The notes under the pieces are model-generated. The model was not told the origin of the DNA. It worked only from the letters and a program-made list of their open reading frames with translations, and ran no database searches. Source: Chitinophaga pinensis (GTDB lineage Bacteria; Bacteroidota; Bacteroidia; Flavobacteriales; Flavobacteriaceae). From it: a stretch of DNA of 19,987 bases. The translations under genes were made by a program, and so were the position numbers. Location: contig CALPNL020000016.1 of the NCBI GenBank assembly GCA_943324925.2, positions 1-19,987 of the forward strand, given 5' to 3'. Positions 13,641 through 19,987 of this stretch are shown in pieces (within the stretch, counting starts at the first letter, position 1; each line of letters begins with the position of its first letter).

Positions 13641-15242
13641 ATGCGCAATTTTATTTTAGTATTTGTTTTATTATTTTCCATAAATTCATTTTCACAATCA
13701 CAAATATCGCAAGATAATTTTGAAGGAAATTCTACTATAACAACCTGGTTTGGGGATAGCTGTGGCATGGATAATTCATTTGTAAATCCGTTTCAGAACG
13801 GGATCAATACATCAGCTAAAGTTTTAAAATATACAGACGCAGGTGGGCAATATGCTAATGTTCGTTTTGATGCAGGTTTTAATTACAACTTGAATACAAG
13901 TAGCGTTTTTACATTTAAAATATACGTTCCTTCAAGCGGAATTACCGGGAATCAAAACAACCAAGTTTCATTAAAGTTACAAAACGGGACTGTTACTTCC
14001 CCTTGGGCTACCCAATGTGAAATAATTAAACCGCTTCTTTTAAACCAATGGCAAACTATAACCTTTAATTTTGCAACTGACAATTTTATTAATTTAGATC
14101 CTACTTCTCAAAATCCTATGAATCGCTCGGATTTCAATAGAGTTTTGATTCAAATAAATGGAGAAAATAATACCTCCCAAGTTACAGCTTATATAGATGA
14201 TTTTTACTATTCTGGTGCAGCCACTCTTTTCAATACTTTAGTTTGGAGCGATGAATTTGATACCAATGGCGGAATAAATAGCACAAAATGGTTTCCTCAA
14301 ACCCAACTTCCAAACGGAAATAGCTGGTACAATGGAGAACTTCAACATTATACGAATCGTCAGATAAATTCGAATGTAAGTAATGGAATACTGAATATTG
14401 TTGCTAAAAGAGAAACTTTTACCGATCAAGGAAAAACTAAACAATTCACTTCGGCGCGGTTAAATTCAAAATTTGCTTTTAAATACGGGCGTGTTGAAGT
14501 TCGAGCTAAACTTCCAACAGGAGCTGGAACATGGCCAGCAATTTGGATGCTTGGAAAAAATATAAATGAGCCAGGAGGATATTGGACTAGTACTTTTGGA
14601 AGCACAGGTTGGCCTGCCTGTGGAGAAATTGACATCATGGAACATTGGGGAACCAATCAAAATATAGTTTCCAGCGCCGTTCACCACCCTATTAACGGAA
14701 ACTTAGGTGTGGACGAATATGTGTCTAATGCGCAGAATAAACCTGGGGTTTCAACCGATTTTCATATTTATGCAATGGAATGGGACGCTCAAAAAATAAT
14801 TTTTAGCGTTGATGGAATTAATCATTTAACCTATAATCCACCTGTCAAAAATCAATACACATGGCCTTTTAATGCGGAGCAATATATATTATTAAATGTA
14901 GCTATTGAACCAAGTGTAACTGCAGGATTTGTTCAATCGGCAATGGAAGTAGATTATGTAAGGGTTTACCAACAAACAGCTTTAGAAAATAACAATGTTG
15001 ATAAATCAACTAATTTGGTGCTTTTCCCTAATCCTGCTTCTGATGAAATAACATTGAAATCAAATGGAAATCTTTTAGGTGCAACTATTTCTATTCATTC
15101 GTTGTTAGGACAAGAATTGGATATGTTTAAATTAAATTCTGAGGAAAAAACGCTGAATTTAAATCATTATCAAAGTGGAATTTATATTTTAAAAGTAAAT
15201 TCTCAGGAAGGAATTCAAAGTTATAAATTTATTAAAAAATAA
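13641..15242 (+). CDS. Secreted GH16 beta-glucanase (laminarinase-like) with T9SS tail
   Basis: This protein of 533 residues has a Sec signal peptide (1-19, ending NSFSQ) and an N-terminal beta-sandwich domain (about 20-195) that looks like a carbohydrate-binding module. A GH16 catalytic domain follows (about 198-450). The catalytic motif is EIDIME: Glu329 nucleophile, Asp331, Glu334 acid/base, in the ExDxxE form with the beta-bulge methionine typical of laminarinase-type beta-1,3-glucanases rather than lichenases. GTWPAIWMLG and MEVDYVRVYQ are further family landmarks. The C-terminal domain (about 459-533, LVLFPNPASDEITLK to YKFIKK) is a type A sorting signal for the type IX secretion system. 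It likely degrades beta-1,3-glucan outside the cell. No SusC/SusD or other polysaccharide genes adjoin it. Confidence 0.93.
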   Translation: MRNFILVFVLLFSINSFSQSQISQDNFEGNSTITTWFGDSCGMDNSFVNPFQNGINTSAKVLKYTDAGGQYANVRFDAGFNYNLNTSSVFTFKIYVPSSGITGNQNNQVSLKLQNGTVTSPWATQCEIIKPLLLNQWQTITFNFATDNFINLDPTSQNPMNRSDFNRVLIQINGENNTSQVTAYIDDFYYSGAATLFNTLVWSDEFDTNGGINSTKWFPQTQLPNGNSWYNGELQHYTNRQINSNVSNGILNIVAKRETFTDQGKTKQFTSARLNSKFAFKYGRVEVRAKLPTGAGTWPAIWMLGKNINEPGGYWTSTFGSTGWPACGEIDIMEHWGTNQNIVSSAVHHPINGNLGVDEYVSNAQNKPGVSTDFHIYAMEWDAQKIIFSVDGINHLTYNPPVKNQYTWPFNAEQYILLNVAIEPSVTAGFVQSAMEVDYVRVYQQTALENNNVDKSTNLVLFPNPASDEITLKSNGNLLGATISIHSLLGQELDMFKLNSEEKTLNLNHYQSGIYILKVNSQEGIQSYKFIKK

Positions 15243-15244
15243 CT

Positions 15245-16057
15245 CTACTTTAGAATTTCTGCCATTTCCGTTTGCATTTTCTGAGCTTCTTCCCTAGCCT
15301 TTTCTGCAAAATCAACGCCATTTGAAGCGTAAATTATTGCTCTCGAAGAGTTTATAAGCAAACCTACATTGGAATTCATTCCGTATTTACAAACTTCAGA
15401 AAGGCTTCCTCCTTGAGCACCAACTCCAGGAACTAACAAGAAACTATCAGGAACTATTTTACGAATTTCTGTAAAATATTCTGCTTTTGTAGCTCCCACA
15501 ACATACATTAGGTTTTCAGAATTTTTCCATGTTTTGGATGTTTCCAATACTTGTTTGTACAATTCCTTTCCGCCAACATTCAAAGTTTGGAAATCATACG
15601 CCCCTTCATTAGAAGTCAGCGCCAACATAATAGTGTGTTTGCTTTCAAATGCTAAGAAAGGTTCCACAGAATCTTTTCCCATGTATGGAGCAACAGTTAC
15701 ACTATCAAAATTCAAATCTTCAAAGAAAGCCTTTGCATACATCGAAGACGTATTACCTATATCTCCGCGTTTTGCATCGGCAATTGTAAAAATGTTAGGG
15801 TACTTTTCATTAAGGTAGTTGATCGTTTTTTGAAGAGAAATCCAACCTTTAATACCATACGCTTCATAAAAGGCGGTATTGGGTTTGTAGGAAACTGCTA
15901 AATCATGAGTCGCATCTATTATAGCCTTATTGAATTCAAAAATTGGATCTTCTAATTTTAATAAATGAGGTGGAATTTTATTCAAATCAACATCTAATCC
16001 AACGCAAAGAAAGGATTTTTTGATTTTAATTTGGTCAATTAGTTGTTGTGTAGTCAT
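15245..16057 (-). CDS. pyrF: Orotidine 5'-phosphate decarboxylase
   Basis: This 270-residue cytoplasmic enzyme makes UMP from orotidine monophosphate, the last step of pyrimidine synthesis. It is of the longer subfamily-2 type. The catalytic Lys-Asp-Lys-Asp tetrad is visible as SYKPN (Lys58) and DAKRGDIG (Asp94, Lys96, Asp99). Phosphate-binding motifs are VGATKAE and PGVGAQGG near the C-terminus. It lies downstream of prfA on the same strand, but a terminator-like hairpin and a short repeat array separate them. Its stop is two bases from that of the convergent GH16 gene. Confidence 0.96.
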   Translation of the reverse strand: MTTQQLIDQIKIKKSFLCVGLDVDLNKIPPHLLKLEDPIFEFNKAIIDATHDLAVSYKPNTAFYEAYGIKGWISLQKTINYLNEKYPNIFTIADAKRGDIGNTSSMYAKAFFEDLNFDSVTVAPYMGKDSVEPFLAFESKHTIMLALTSNEGAYDFQTLNVGGKELYKQVLETSKTWKNSENLMYVVGATKAEYFTEIRKIVPDSFLLVPGVGAQGGSLSEVCKYGMNSNVGLLINSSRAIIYASNGVDFAEKAREEAQKMQTEMAEILK

Positions 16058-16072
16058 TGTTGTGTGTTTAAC

Positions 16073-16111
16073 CGCAAAGTTCGCAAAGTTTTTCGCAAAG
16101 TTCGCAAAGTT
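16073..16111. repeat. Four copies of CGCAAAGTT upstream of pyrF
   Basis: Copies begin at 16073, 16082, 16094 and 16103 (spacing 9, 12, 9). On the pyrF strand each reads AACTTTGCG; the TTTGC core resembles the end of the -7 promoter element, and most copies carry AAACTTTG-like octamers one mismatch from TAnnTTTG. The copy nearest pyrF ends 15 bases before its ATG. It could be a promoter cluster, a protein-binding array or simply a short repeat. Confidence 0.8.
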
Positions 16112-16114
16112 TTA

Positions 16115-16152
16115 TAAAAAATGCCAAACTTAATTCAGTGTGGCATTTTTTA
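16115..16152 (-). terminator. Intrinsic terminator of prfA
   Basis: TAAAAAATGCCA (16115-16126) pairs perfectly with TGGCATTTTTTA (16141-16152) around a 14-base loop. On the minus strand the hairpin ends in a T-run and lies 34 bases after the prfA stop. Its A/T flanks make it potentially bidirectional. Confidence 0.75.
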
Positions 16153-16178
16153 GTCTATTATCTATCAGTCTATTATCT
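16152..16178. repeat. Short direct repeat after prfA
   Basis: AGTCTATTATCT occurs at 16152-16163 and again at 16167-16178, a 15-base period, with a weaker TCTATTAG after it. It lies between the prfA stop and its terminator. I see no function. Confidence 0.6.
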
Positions 16179-16186
16179 TGTATCTA

Positions 16187-17263
16187 TTAGAAAACTTCAC
16201 TCGCTTCCTTTAATTTCTCCATGTTGTTAACCAATTGCAATTCGTCAACAATTTTTTGGATATCACCATTCATAATATTTCCTAAATCGTATAAAGTCAA
16301 TCCCACACGGTGATCAGTTACACGACCTTGAGAATAATTATAAGTTCTAATTTTCGCCGAGCGGTCTCCAGAACTTACTTGAGAAGAACGTTTTGTTGCA
16401 TCTTCCGCTTGTTTTTTGGCCAATTCTTGCTCGTATAATCTAGAACGTAAAACGTCCATGGCTTTGTCTTTATTCTTATGTTGCGATTTTTGATCCTGAC
16501 ATTGCGCTACTAAACCAGTTGGAACGTGTGTAAGACGAACTGCTGATTTTGTAGTATTTACAGATTGTCCTCCAGGTCCAGACGAACAAAAGAAATCAAT
16601 TCGAACATCATTCATATCAATTTGAACATCAAATTCTTCTGCTTCTGGAAGTACCATCACCGTAGCTGCAGAAGTATGCACACGACCTTGGGTTTCTGTT
16701 TGTGGTACACGTTGAACTCGGTGAACACCGGCTTCAAATTTTAAAGTACCATAAACATCTTCTCCGGTAACTTCAAAAATAACCTCTTTAAATCCACCCG
16801 AAGTTCCTTCATTTATATCTACAACAGAAGTTCTCCAACCTCTATTTTCACAATATTTAGTGTACATTCTAAATAAATCGCCGGCAAATATACTGGCTTC
16901 ATCACCCCCAGTTCCAGCTCTAATCTCTACCATCACGTTTTTCGCATCTTCCGCATCTTTTGGAATCAATAGAAACTTAATTTCATCTTCTAAAACAGGC
17001 AATCTATCTTTGGCTTCTTCCAATTGCATTTTTGCCATTTCTGTCATATCGGCATCACTCCCATCGGCAATAATCTCATTGGCTTCGTCAATATTACCTA
17101 AAACCACAATGTATTCATTACGTTTATCGGCAAGCGCTTTTAAACTTTTATATTCCTGATTCAATTGTACATAACGCTTTTGATCGCTAATTACATCGGG
17201 TTGAATTATCAAATCCGATATCTCATCGAAACGTTGCTTTACTATTTGAAGTCTGTCTAACAT
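16187..17263 (-). CDS. prfA: Peptide chain release factor 1
   Basis: This 358-residue release factor recognises UAA and UAG stop codons and triggers peptide release on the ribosome. The GGQ motif (231-233, in SSGPGGQSVN) contacts the peptidyl-transferase centre; the glutamine is the usual methylation target. The stop-codon recognition tripeptide of the PxT type is PQT (187-189, in QRVPQTETQGRVHTSA), which marks it as RF1 rather than RF2, whose motif is SPF. Domain order (helical N-terminal region, recognition domain, GGQ domain, C-terminal tail) and length are normal. A TAnnTTTG element precedes it, and a hairpin terminator follows. Confidence 0.97.
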   Translation of the reverse strand: MLDRLQIVKQRFDEISDLIIQPDVISDQKRYVQLNQEYKSLKALADKRNEYIVVLGNIDEANEIIADGSDADMTEMAKMQLEEAKDRLPVLEDEIKFLLIPKDAEDAKNVMVEIRAGTGGDEASIFAGDLFRMYTKYCENRGWRTSVVDINEGTSGGFKEVIFEVTGEDVYGTLKFEAGVHRVQRVPQTETQGRVHTSAATVMVLPEAEEFDVQIDMNDVRIDFFCSSGPGGQSVNTTKSAVRLTHVPTGLVAQCQDQKSQHKNKDKAMDVLRSRLYEQELAKKQAEDATKRSSQVSSGDRSAKIRTYNYSQGRVTDHRVGLTLYDLGNIMNGDIQKIVDELQLVNNMEKLKEASEVF

Positions 17264-17288
17264 TTTATTTTTTCCTTATTTAAGTGCG

Positions 17289-17296
17289 CAAATTTA
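17289..17296 (-). promoter_or_regulatory. -7 promoter element of prfA
   Basis: On the minus strand this reads TAAATTTG, a full match to TAnnTTTG, 25 bases before the prfA ATG at 17263. Only a TTT is present near the -33 spacing. Confidence 0.5.
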
Positions 17297-17335
17297 CAAA
17301 AAATAGTTGATAATATAAAGTTTTGAAATTTTCAA

Positions 17336-17407
17336 TTTTTGGAGCTTTATCCTGCTGTATGCTTTATCCACACTAAAAAGTGTGGGATACCGCTTCCATC
17401 AGGGCTA
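17336..17407 (+). repeat. Dispersed intergenic repeat, copy 4 (best preserved)
   Basis: It begins TTTTTGGAGCTTTATCCTGC and ends CGCTTCCATCAGGGCTA. The central hairpin is TATCC and ACACT (17365-17374), the loop AAAA, then AGTGT, a bulged G (17384) and GGATA (to 17389). Compared with copy 3, the upper stem differs in sequence on both sides while pairing is kept. Confidence 0.8.
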
Positions 17408-17486
17408 GGGCATTTGATTTTAAAATCACGTTTATATATTGAAAATATTAATCCTAATTTTCACAATATCAATACTATAAAAAATA

Positions 17487-17509
17487 TTATTAATAATTAT
17501 TCTAAATAA
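17487..17509 (+). promoter_or_regulatory. Operator-like site 1 upstream of the TonB-receptor promoter
   Basis: TTATTAATA, five bases, then TCTAAATAA: an imperfect inverted repeat in a 9-5-9 layout that ends two bases before the -33 element. Its right half is identical to that of site 2. I infer a metal-responsive repressor site because the downstream gene is a siderophore-type receptor. Confidence 0.45.
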
Positions 17510-17511
17510 CT

Positions 17512-17542
17512 TTTGAAAATTAATAATCTGTACTTACATTTG
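17512..17542 (+). promoter_or_regulatory. Promoter of the TonB receptor
   Basis: TTTG (17512-17515), a 19-base spacer and TACATTTG (17535-17542) match both elements and the spacing of the Bacteroidota housekeeping promoter. Transcription would start near 17548-17550, giving a leader of about 22-24 bases. This is the clearest promoter in the window. Confidence 0.75.
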
Positions 17543-17546
17543 CATT

Positions 17547-17569
17547 TTATTTTTAATCAGTCTAAATAA
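17547..17569 (+). promoter_or_regulatory. Operator-like site 2 between transcription start and ATG
   Basis: TTATTTTTA, five bases, then TCTAAATAA: the same 9-5-9 layout as site 1, exactly 60 bases further on. It covers the expected transcription start and leader and ends two bases before the ATG. A protein bound here would block transcription. Confidence 0.45.
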
Positions 17570-17571
17570 AC

Positions 17572-19935
17572 ATGAATAAATTACTCTTTTTACTTCTTTT
17601 TACCTTCATAAATCTTCAAGCGCAAAATACCGGTATTGTAAATGGAAAAATTGAATCTACAGACGGTTTTCCAGTTTCTAATTTAACTATCAAACAAGAA
17701 AAAAAAGGCATATCAATTAAAACTGATGAAAAGGGAGAGTTTTTAATCCCAAACTTTCCGTTAGGAATTCACACATTGGTATTAGAAGGAGAAAAAATAA
17801 AAAAACAAACTAAAGAAATAGTAGTTAAGGAAAATGAAACTTATTTTGTGAAATTTACTCTAAATGAAGAAATAAATGAATTGAAAGAAATTATTATAAA
17901 AATAAAAGACAGTCCCAACAAGAAAAAGGAAACCATAATTTCTGGATTAGAAATAAAATCTTTTGATTTACCCCAAAGCATACAAATAGTAGGAAATTCA
18001 ACTTTATTACAACAACAAACCATTCGCTTAAGCGAAGTGTTAAAAAATGTGAACGGCGTTTATATAGGGTCTTCAAGAGGTGGAGCACAAGAATCACTAT
18101 GGTCTAGAGGTTACGATATGACCGCAACTAATGTGTTTAAAAACGGTTTTCGAACCAATAGTGGAGCAATGCCAGAAGTGGCCACTTTAGAAAAAGTGGA
18201 AGTTTTAAAAGGAGGATCGGCGCTTTTATTTGGAAATGTAACTCCTGGCGGAATTGTAAATTTAGTTACCAAAAAACCGCTTTTCAAAAATGGTGGGGAA
18301 ATTTCTTATCAAATCGGTAGTTATGCATTCAATAAACCTTCCCTTGATCTATACGGTCCTATATCGAAAAAGTTGGCTTACAGAATGATTTCAACTTATG
18401 AAAAAGCAAATAGCTTTAGAGATATTGTAACTCGAGATCGCTTTTATATCAATCCATCCCTATTACTAAAAAGTGAGAATTCGGAATTTATAGTGCAAGG
18501 TGATTATTTAAAAGACTATTGGACCCCCGATTTTGGTACTGGATCCATTGGAACTACTATTGCCGATATTCCTAGAAATACCTATTTAGGTGCCACTTGG
18601 TCTAATGGTCAAACCTATCAATCAAGTTTCTCAAGCCAGTTTAAACACAAATTTAATTCAAATTGGAAACTTAATATTAATTCAGCATTTCAAAATTTTG
18701 AGCGTTCTTGGAAAGGTACAGAACGAATTCAACCATTAGAAAACGGGGATTGGAATAGGCCACTCGGTCAATACAAAATCAAAGAACAGTTAATTGCAAA
18801 CCAAATAAACTTTTCGGGAACTTACAAAACTGAGAAAATAAAACACCAACTATTTACCGGTTTGGATATTGATAATTCAATAGCAGACGCTTACACTTAT
18901 GTATTCAATCCATTTTTCTATGATACAATTAATATTTACAATTTAAACTTATACCCGCAAAACACTTTTATTCCTGAAGCTACAAATACAAGAATTGTTC
19001 AAACTACCACTAATAACTTCGGAATTTACTTCCAGGATTTAATCTCAATAAAAGAAAAAATAAAAATATTGGCAGGAATTCGTTGGTCATGGCAAGAAGC
19101 ACAAGCGGAAAACAATAATTTAATTTCAAATAGCATCACAACAGATGAAAAAAGAATAAGTAGTGCTTTATCACCTAAAATTGGAATTGTTTACCAACCA
19201 ACAAACAACACTTCTATATTTACTAGTTATTCCAATTCATTTTCGCCAAATGCAGGAGTTACCATTAACAATGAAACACTAAAACCATCAATAATTGACC
19301 AATATGAAATTGGAATAAAAAAGGATTTTTTTAAGGGGTTATTAAGTACTAACATCACATTTTACACCATTATTAATAATAATCTAGCCCAAACAGCAGA
19401 GTTGAATTTAGATGGAACTCCTAACACTAATAGCAATATTAAAACCTTAAATGGAGAAACTACAAGTAAAGGATTAGAGATTGACATTTCTTCAAGTCCC
19501 ATTGAAGGTTTAACAATTTTAGCAGGATATAGTTATAATGATATGAAATTTACAAAATCAAACGGTGCGTTTGGTAGTTTTGTAGAAGGGGAACGATTAA
19601 CTAGAACTCCCTACAATACAGCAAATTTTAGTGCATTCTATACCATAAATTATGGAAAGTTAAGTGGAATTAGTCTTGGAGTAATTGGAAACTTTATAGG
19701 CAATAGTTTAGGTGGTTGGAACAATACTTACGGTCAAACTATGCCCAACAGACTAATACCAATAAATGGATATGCTACATTTGATTTATCATTAGGTTAC
19801 AAATGGAAATCTATTTCAATATTGAGTAAATTGTCTAACATTGGAAATGTTCTCAATTATACCGTACATGAAAATTACAGTATGAACCCAATAGCACCTA
19901 GACAAATTATGACCACTATTAATTATAAATTTTAA
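17572..19935 (+). CDS. TonB-dependent siderophore receptor
   Basis: This outer-membrane receptor of 787 residues likely imports a ferric siderophore using TonB energy. A signal peptide (1-17, ending NLQA) is followed by a carboxypeptidase-regulatory-like domain (about 20-105, GIVNGKIESTDGFPVSNLTI), typical of Bacteroidota receptors. A plug domain spans about 130-236, with LPQSIQIV, RGGAQESLWSRGYD, VEVLKGGSALLFG and PGGIVNLVTKKP. The 22-strand-type beta-barrel follows (about 240-787) and ends in TINYKF with the usual terminal aromatic residue. RGYD plus GGxxxxFGxxxPGGxVNxVTKKP points to the siderophore subgroup (ferrichrome/coprogen type), not SusC. The promoter and two operator-like sites directly upstream suggest iron control. 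Only about 50 bases follow in the window, so any downstream partner is unseen. Confidence 0.93.
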   Translation: MNKLLFLLLFTFINLQAQNTGIVNGKIESTDGFPVSNLTIKQEKKGISIKTDEKGEFLIPNFPLGIHTLVLEGEKIKKQTKEIVVKENETYFVKFTLNEEINELKEIIIKIKDSPNKKKETIISGLEIKSFDLPQSIQIVGNSTLLQQQTIRLSEVLKNVNGVYIGSSRGGAQESLWSRGYDMTATNVFKNGFRTNSGAMPEVATLEKVEVLKGGSALLFGNVTPGGIVNLVTKKPLFKNGGEISYQIGSYAFNKPSLDLYGPISKKLAYRMISTYEKANSFRDIVTRDRFYINPSLLLKSENSEFIVQGDYLKDYWTPDFGTGSIGTTIADIPRNTYLGATWSNGQTYQSSFSSQFKHKFNSNWKLNINSAFQNFERSWKGTERIQPLENGDWNRPLGQYKIKEQLIANQINFSGTYKTEKIKHQLFTGLDIDNSIADAYTYVFNPFFYDTINIYNLNLYPQNTFIPEATNTRIVQTTTNNFGIYFQDLISIKEKIKILAGIRWSWQEAQAENNNLISNSITTDEKRISSALSPKIGIVYQPTNNTSIFTSYSNSFSPNAGVTINNETLKPSIIDQYEIGIKKDFFKGLLSTNITFYTIINNNLAQTAELNLDGTPNTNSNIKTLNGETTSKGLEIDISSSPIEGLTILAGYSYNDMKFTKSNGAFGSFVEGERLTRTPYNTANFSAFYTINYGKLSGISLGVIGNFIGNSLGGWNNTYGQTMPNRLIPINGYATFDLSLGYKWKSISILSKLSNIGNVLNYTVHENYSMNPIAPRQIMTTINYKF

Positions 19936-19987
19936 ATAGGCAGGGAACTGAAAATCAAAAGTATTATTATCCATTGATTGATATTAA

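Larger units (their letters stand above)
17264..17571. other. 308-bp intergenic region between prfA and the TonB receptor
   Basis: The region holds the prfA promoter on the left, repeat copy 4 in the middle, and the promoter plus two operator-like sites of the TonB receptor on the right. The stretch at about 17408-17485 is AT-rich, and I see no gene or structure in it. Confidence 0.7.

Noticed and set aside
14238..14687. Three long minus-strand reading frames inside the GH16 gene
   Set aside because: They overlap the conserved catalytic domain in other frames, have no family features, and lack promoter or start context; they are shadows of the real gene.
1..19987. Insertion sequence or integrated phage near the repeat copies
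   Set aside because: No transposase, integrase or target-site duplication is visible; the genes are ordinary chromosomal genes in intact frames.

Overview
This window looks like chromosomal DNA of a flavobacterium (phylum Bacteroidota), probably Flavobacterium or a close relative. The base composition is AT-rich and Shine-Dalgarno sequences are mostly absent. Several genes have the Bacteroidota promoter -7 element TAnnTTTG. One secreted enzyme carries a type IX secretion sorting domain, one lipoprotein has a surface-export-like acidic stretch after its cysteine, and there is a SusC/FecA-type TonB-dependent receptor. All fifteen genes look intact, and I see no phage, transposase, CRISPR, tRNA or rRNA.

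Layout. Positions 112-3943 form a tight operon: a DivIC/FtsB-like division protein, then the small and large subunits of methylmalonyl-CoA mutase. A 25-bp perfect palindrome separates it from a 2,4-dienoyl-CoA-reductase-like SDR (4025-4906), which ends in a clear terminator. MeaB, the GTPase chaperone of methylmalonyl-CoA mutase, follows at 5106-6170. Positions 6188-7916 hold a small lipoprotein, a DUF1543 protein and a secreted protein with two plug-like segments. On the minus strand, 8144-11572 encodes IcmF, a fused B12-domain / GTPase / mutase protein. Then come a DUF4197 protein (11820-12551), an alpha/beta hydrolase (12679-13461, minus), a secreted GH16 laminarinase-like enzyme (13641-15242), pyrF and prfA (both minus), and a siderophore-type TonB receptor (17572-19935).

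How the genes fit together. MutA/MutB, MeaB, IcmF and the dienoyl-CoA reductase make this a locus for acyl-CoA breakdown: odd-chain, branched and unsaturated fatty acids, and branched amino acids, feeding succinyl-CoA and butyryl-CoA. It holds two adenosylcobalamin-dependent mutases, each with its own G-protein chaperone, one separate and one fused. Active-site residues separate the two: Tyr80/Arg198 in MutB and Phe616/Gln791 in IcmF.

The least explained material lies between genes. Four copies of an imperfectly conserved 70-90 bp element have conserved arms and a central hairpin whose stem varies in sequence while keeping its pairing in two copies. There are also a 56-bp tandem repeat just after icmF, a CGCAAAGTT array before pyrF, and a pair of identical-architecture operator-like sites 60 bp apart around the TonB-receptor promoter. 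I do not see a clearly novel multi-gene system; the repeat family and the twin operator are the best leads.
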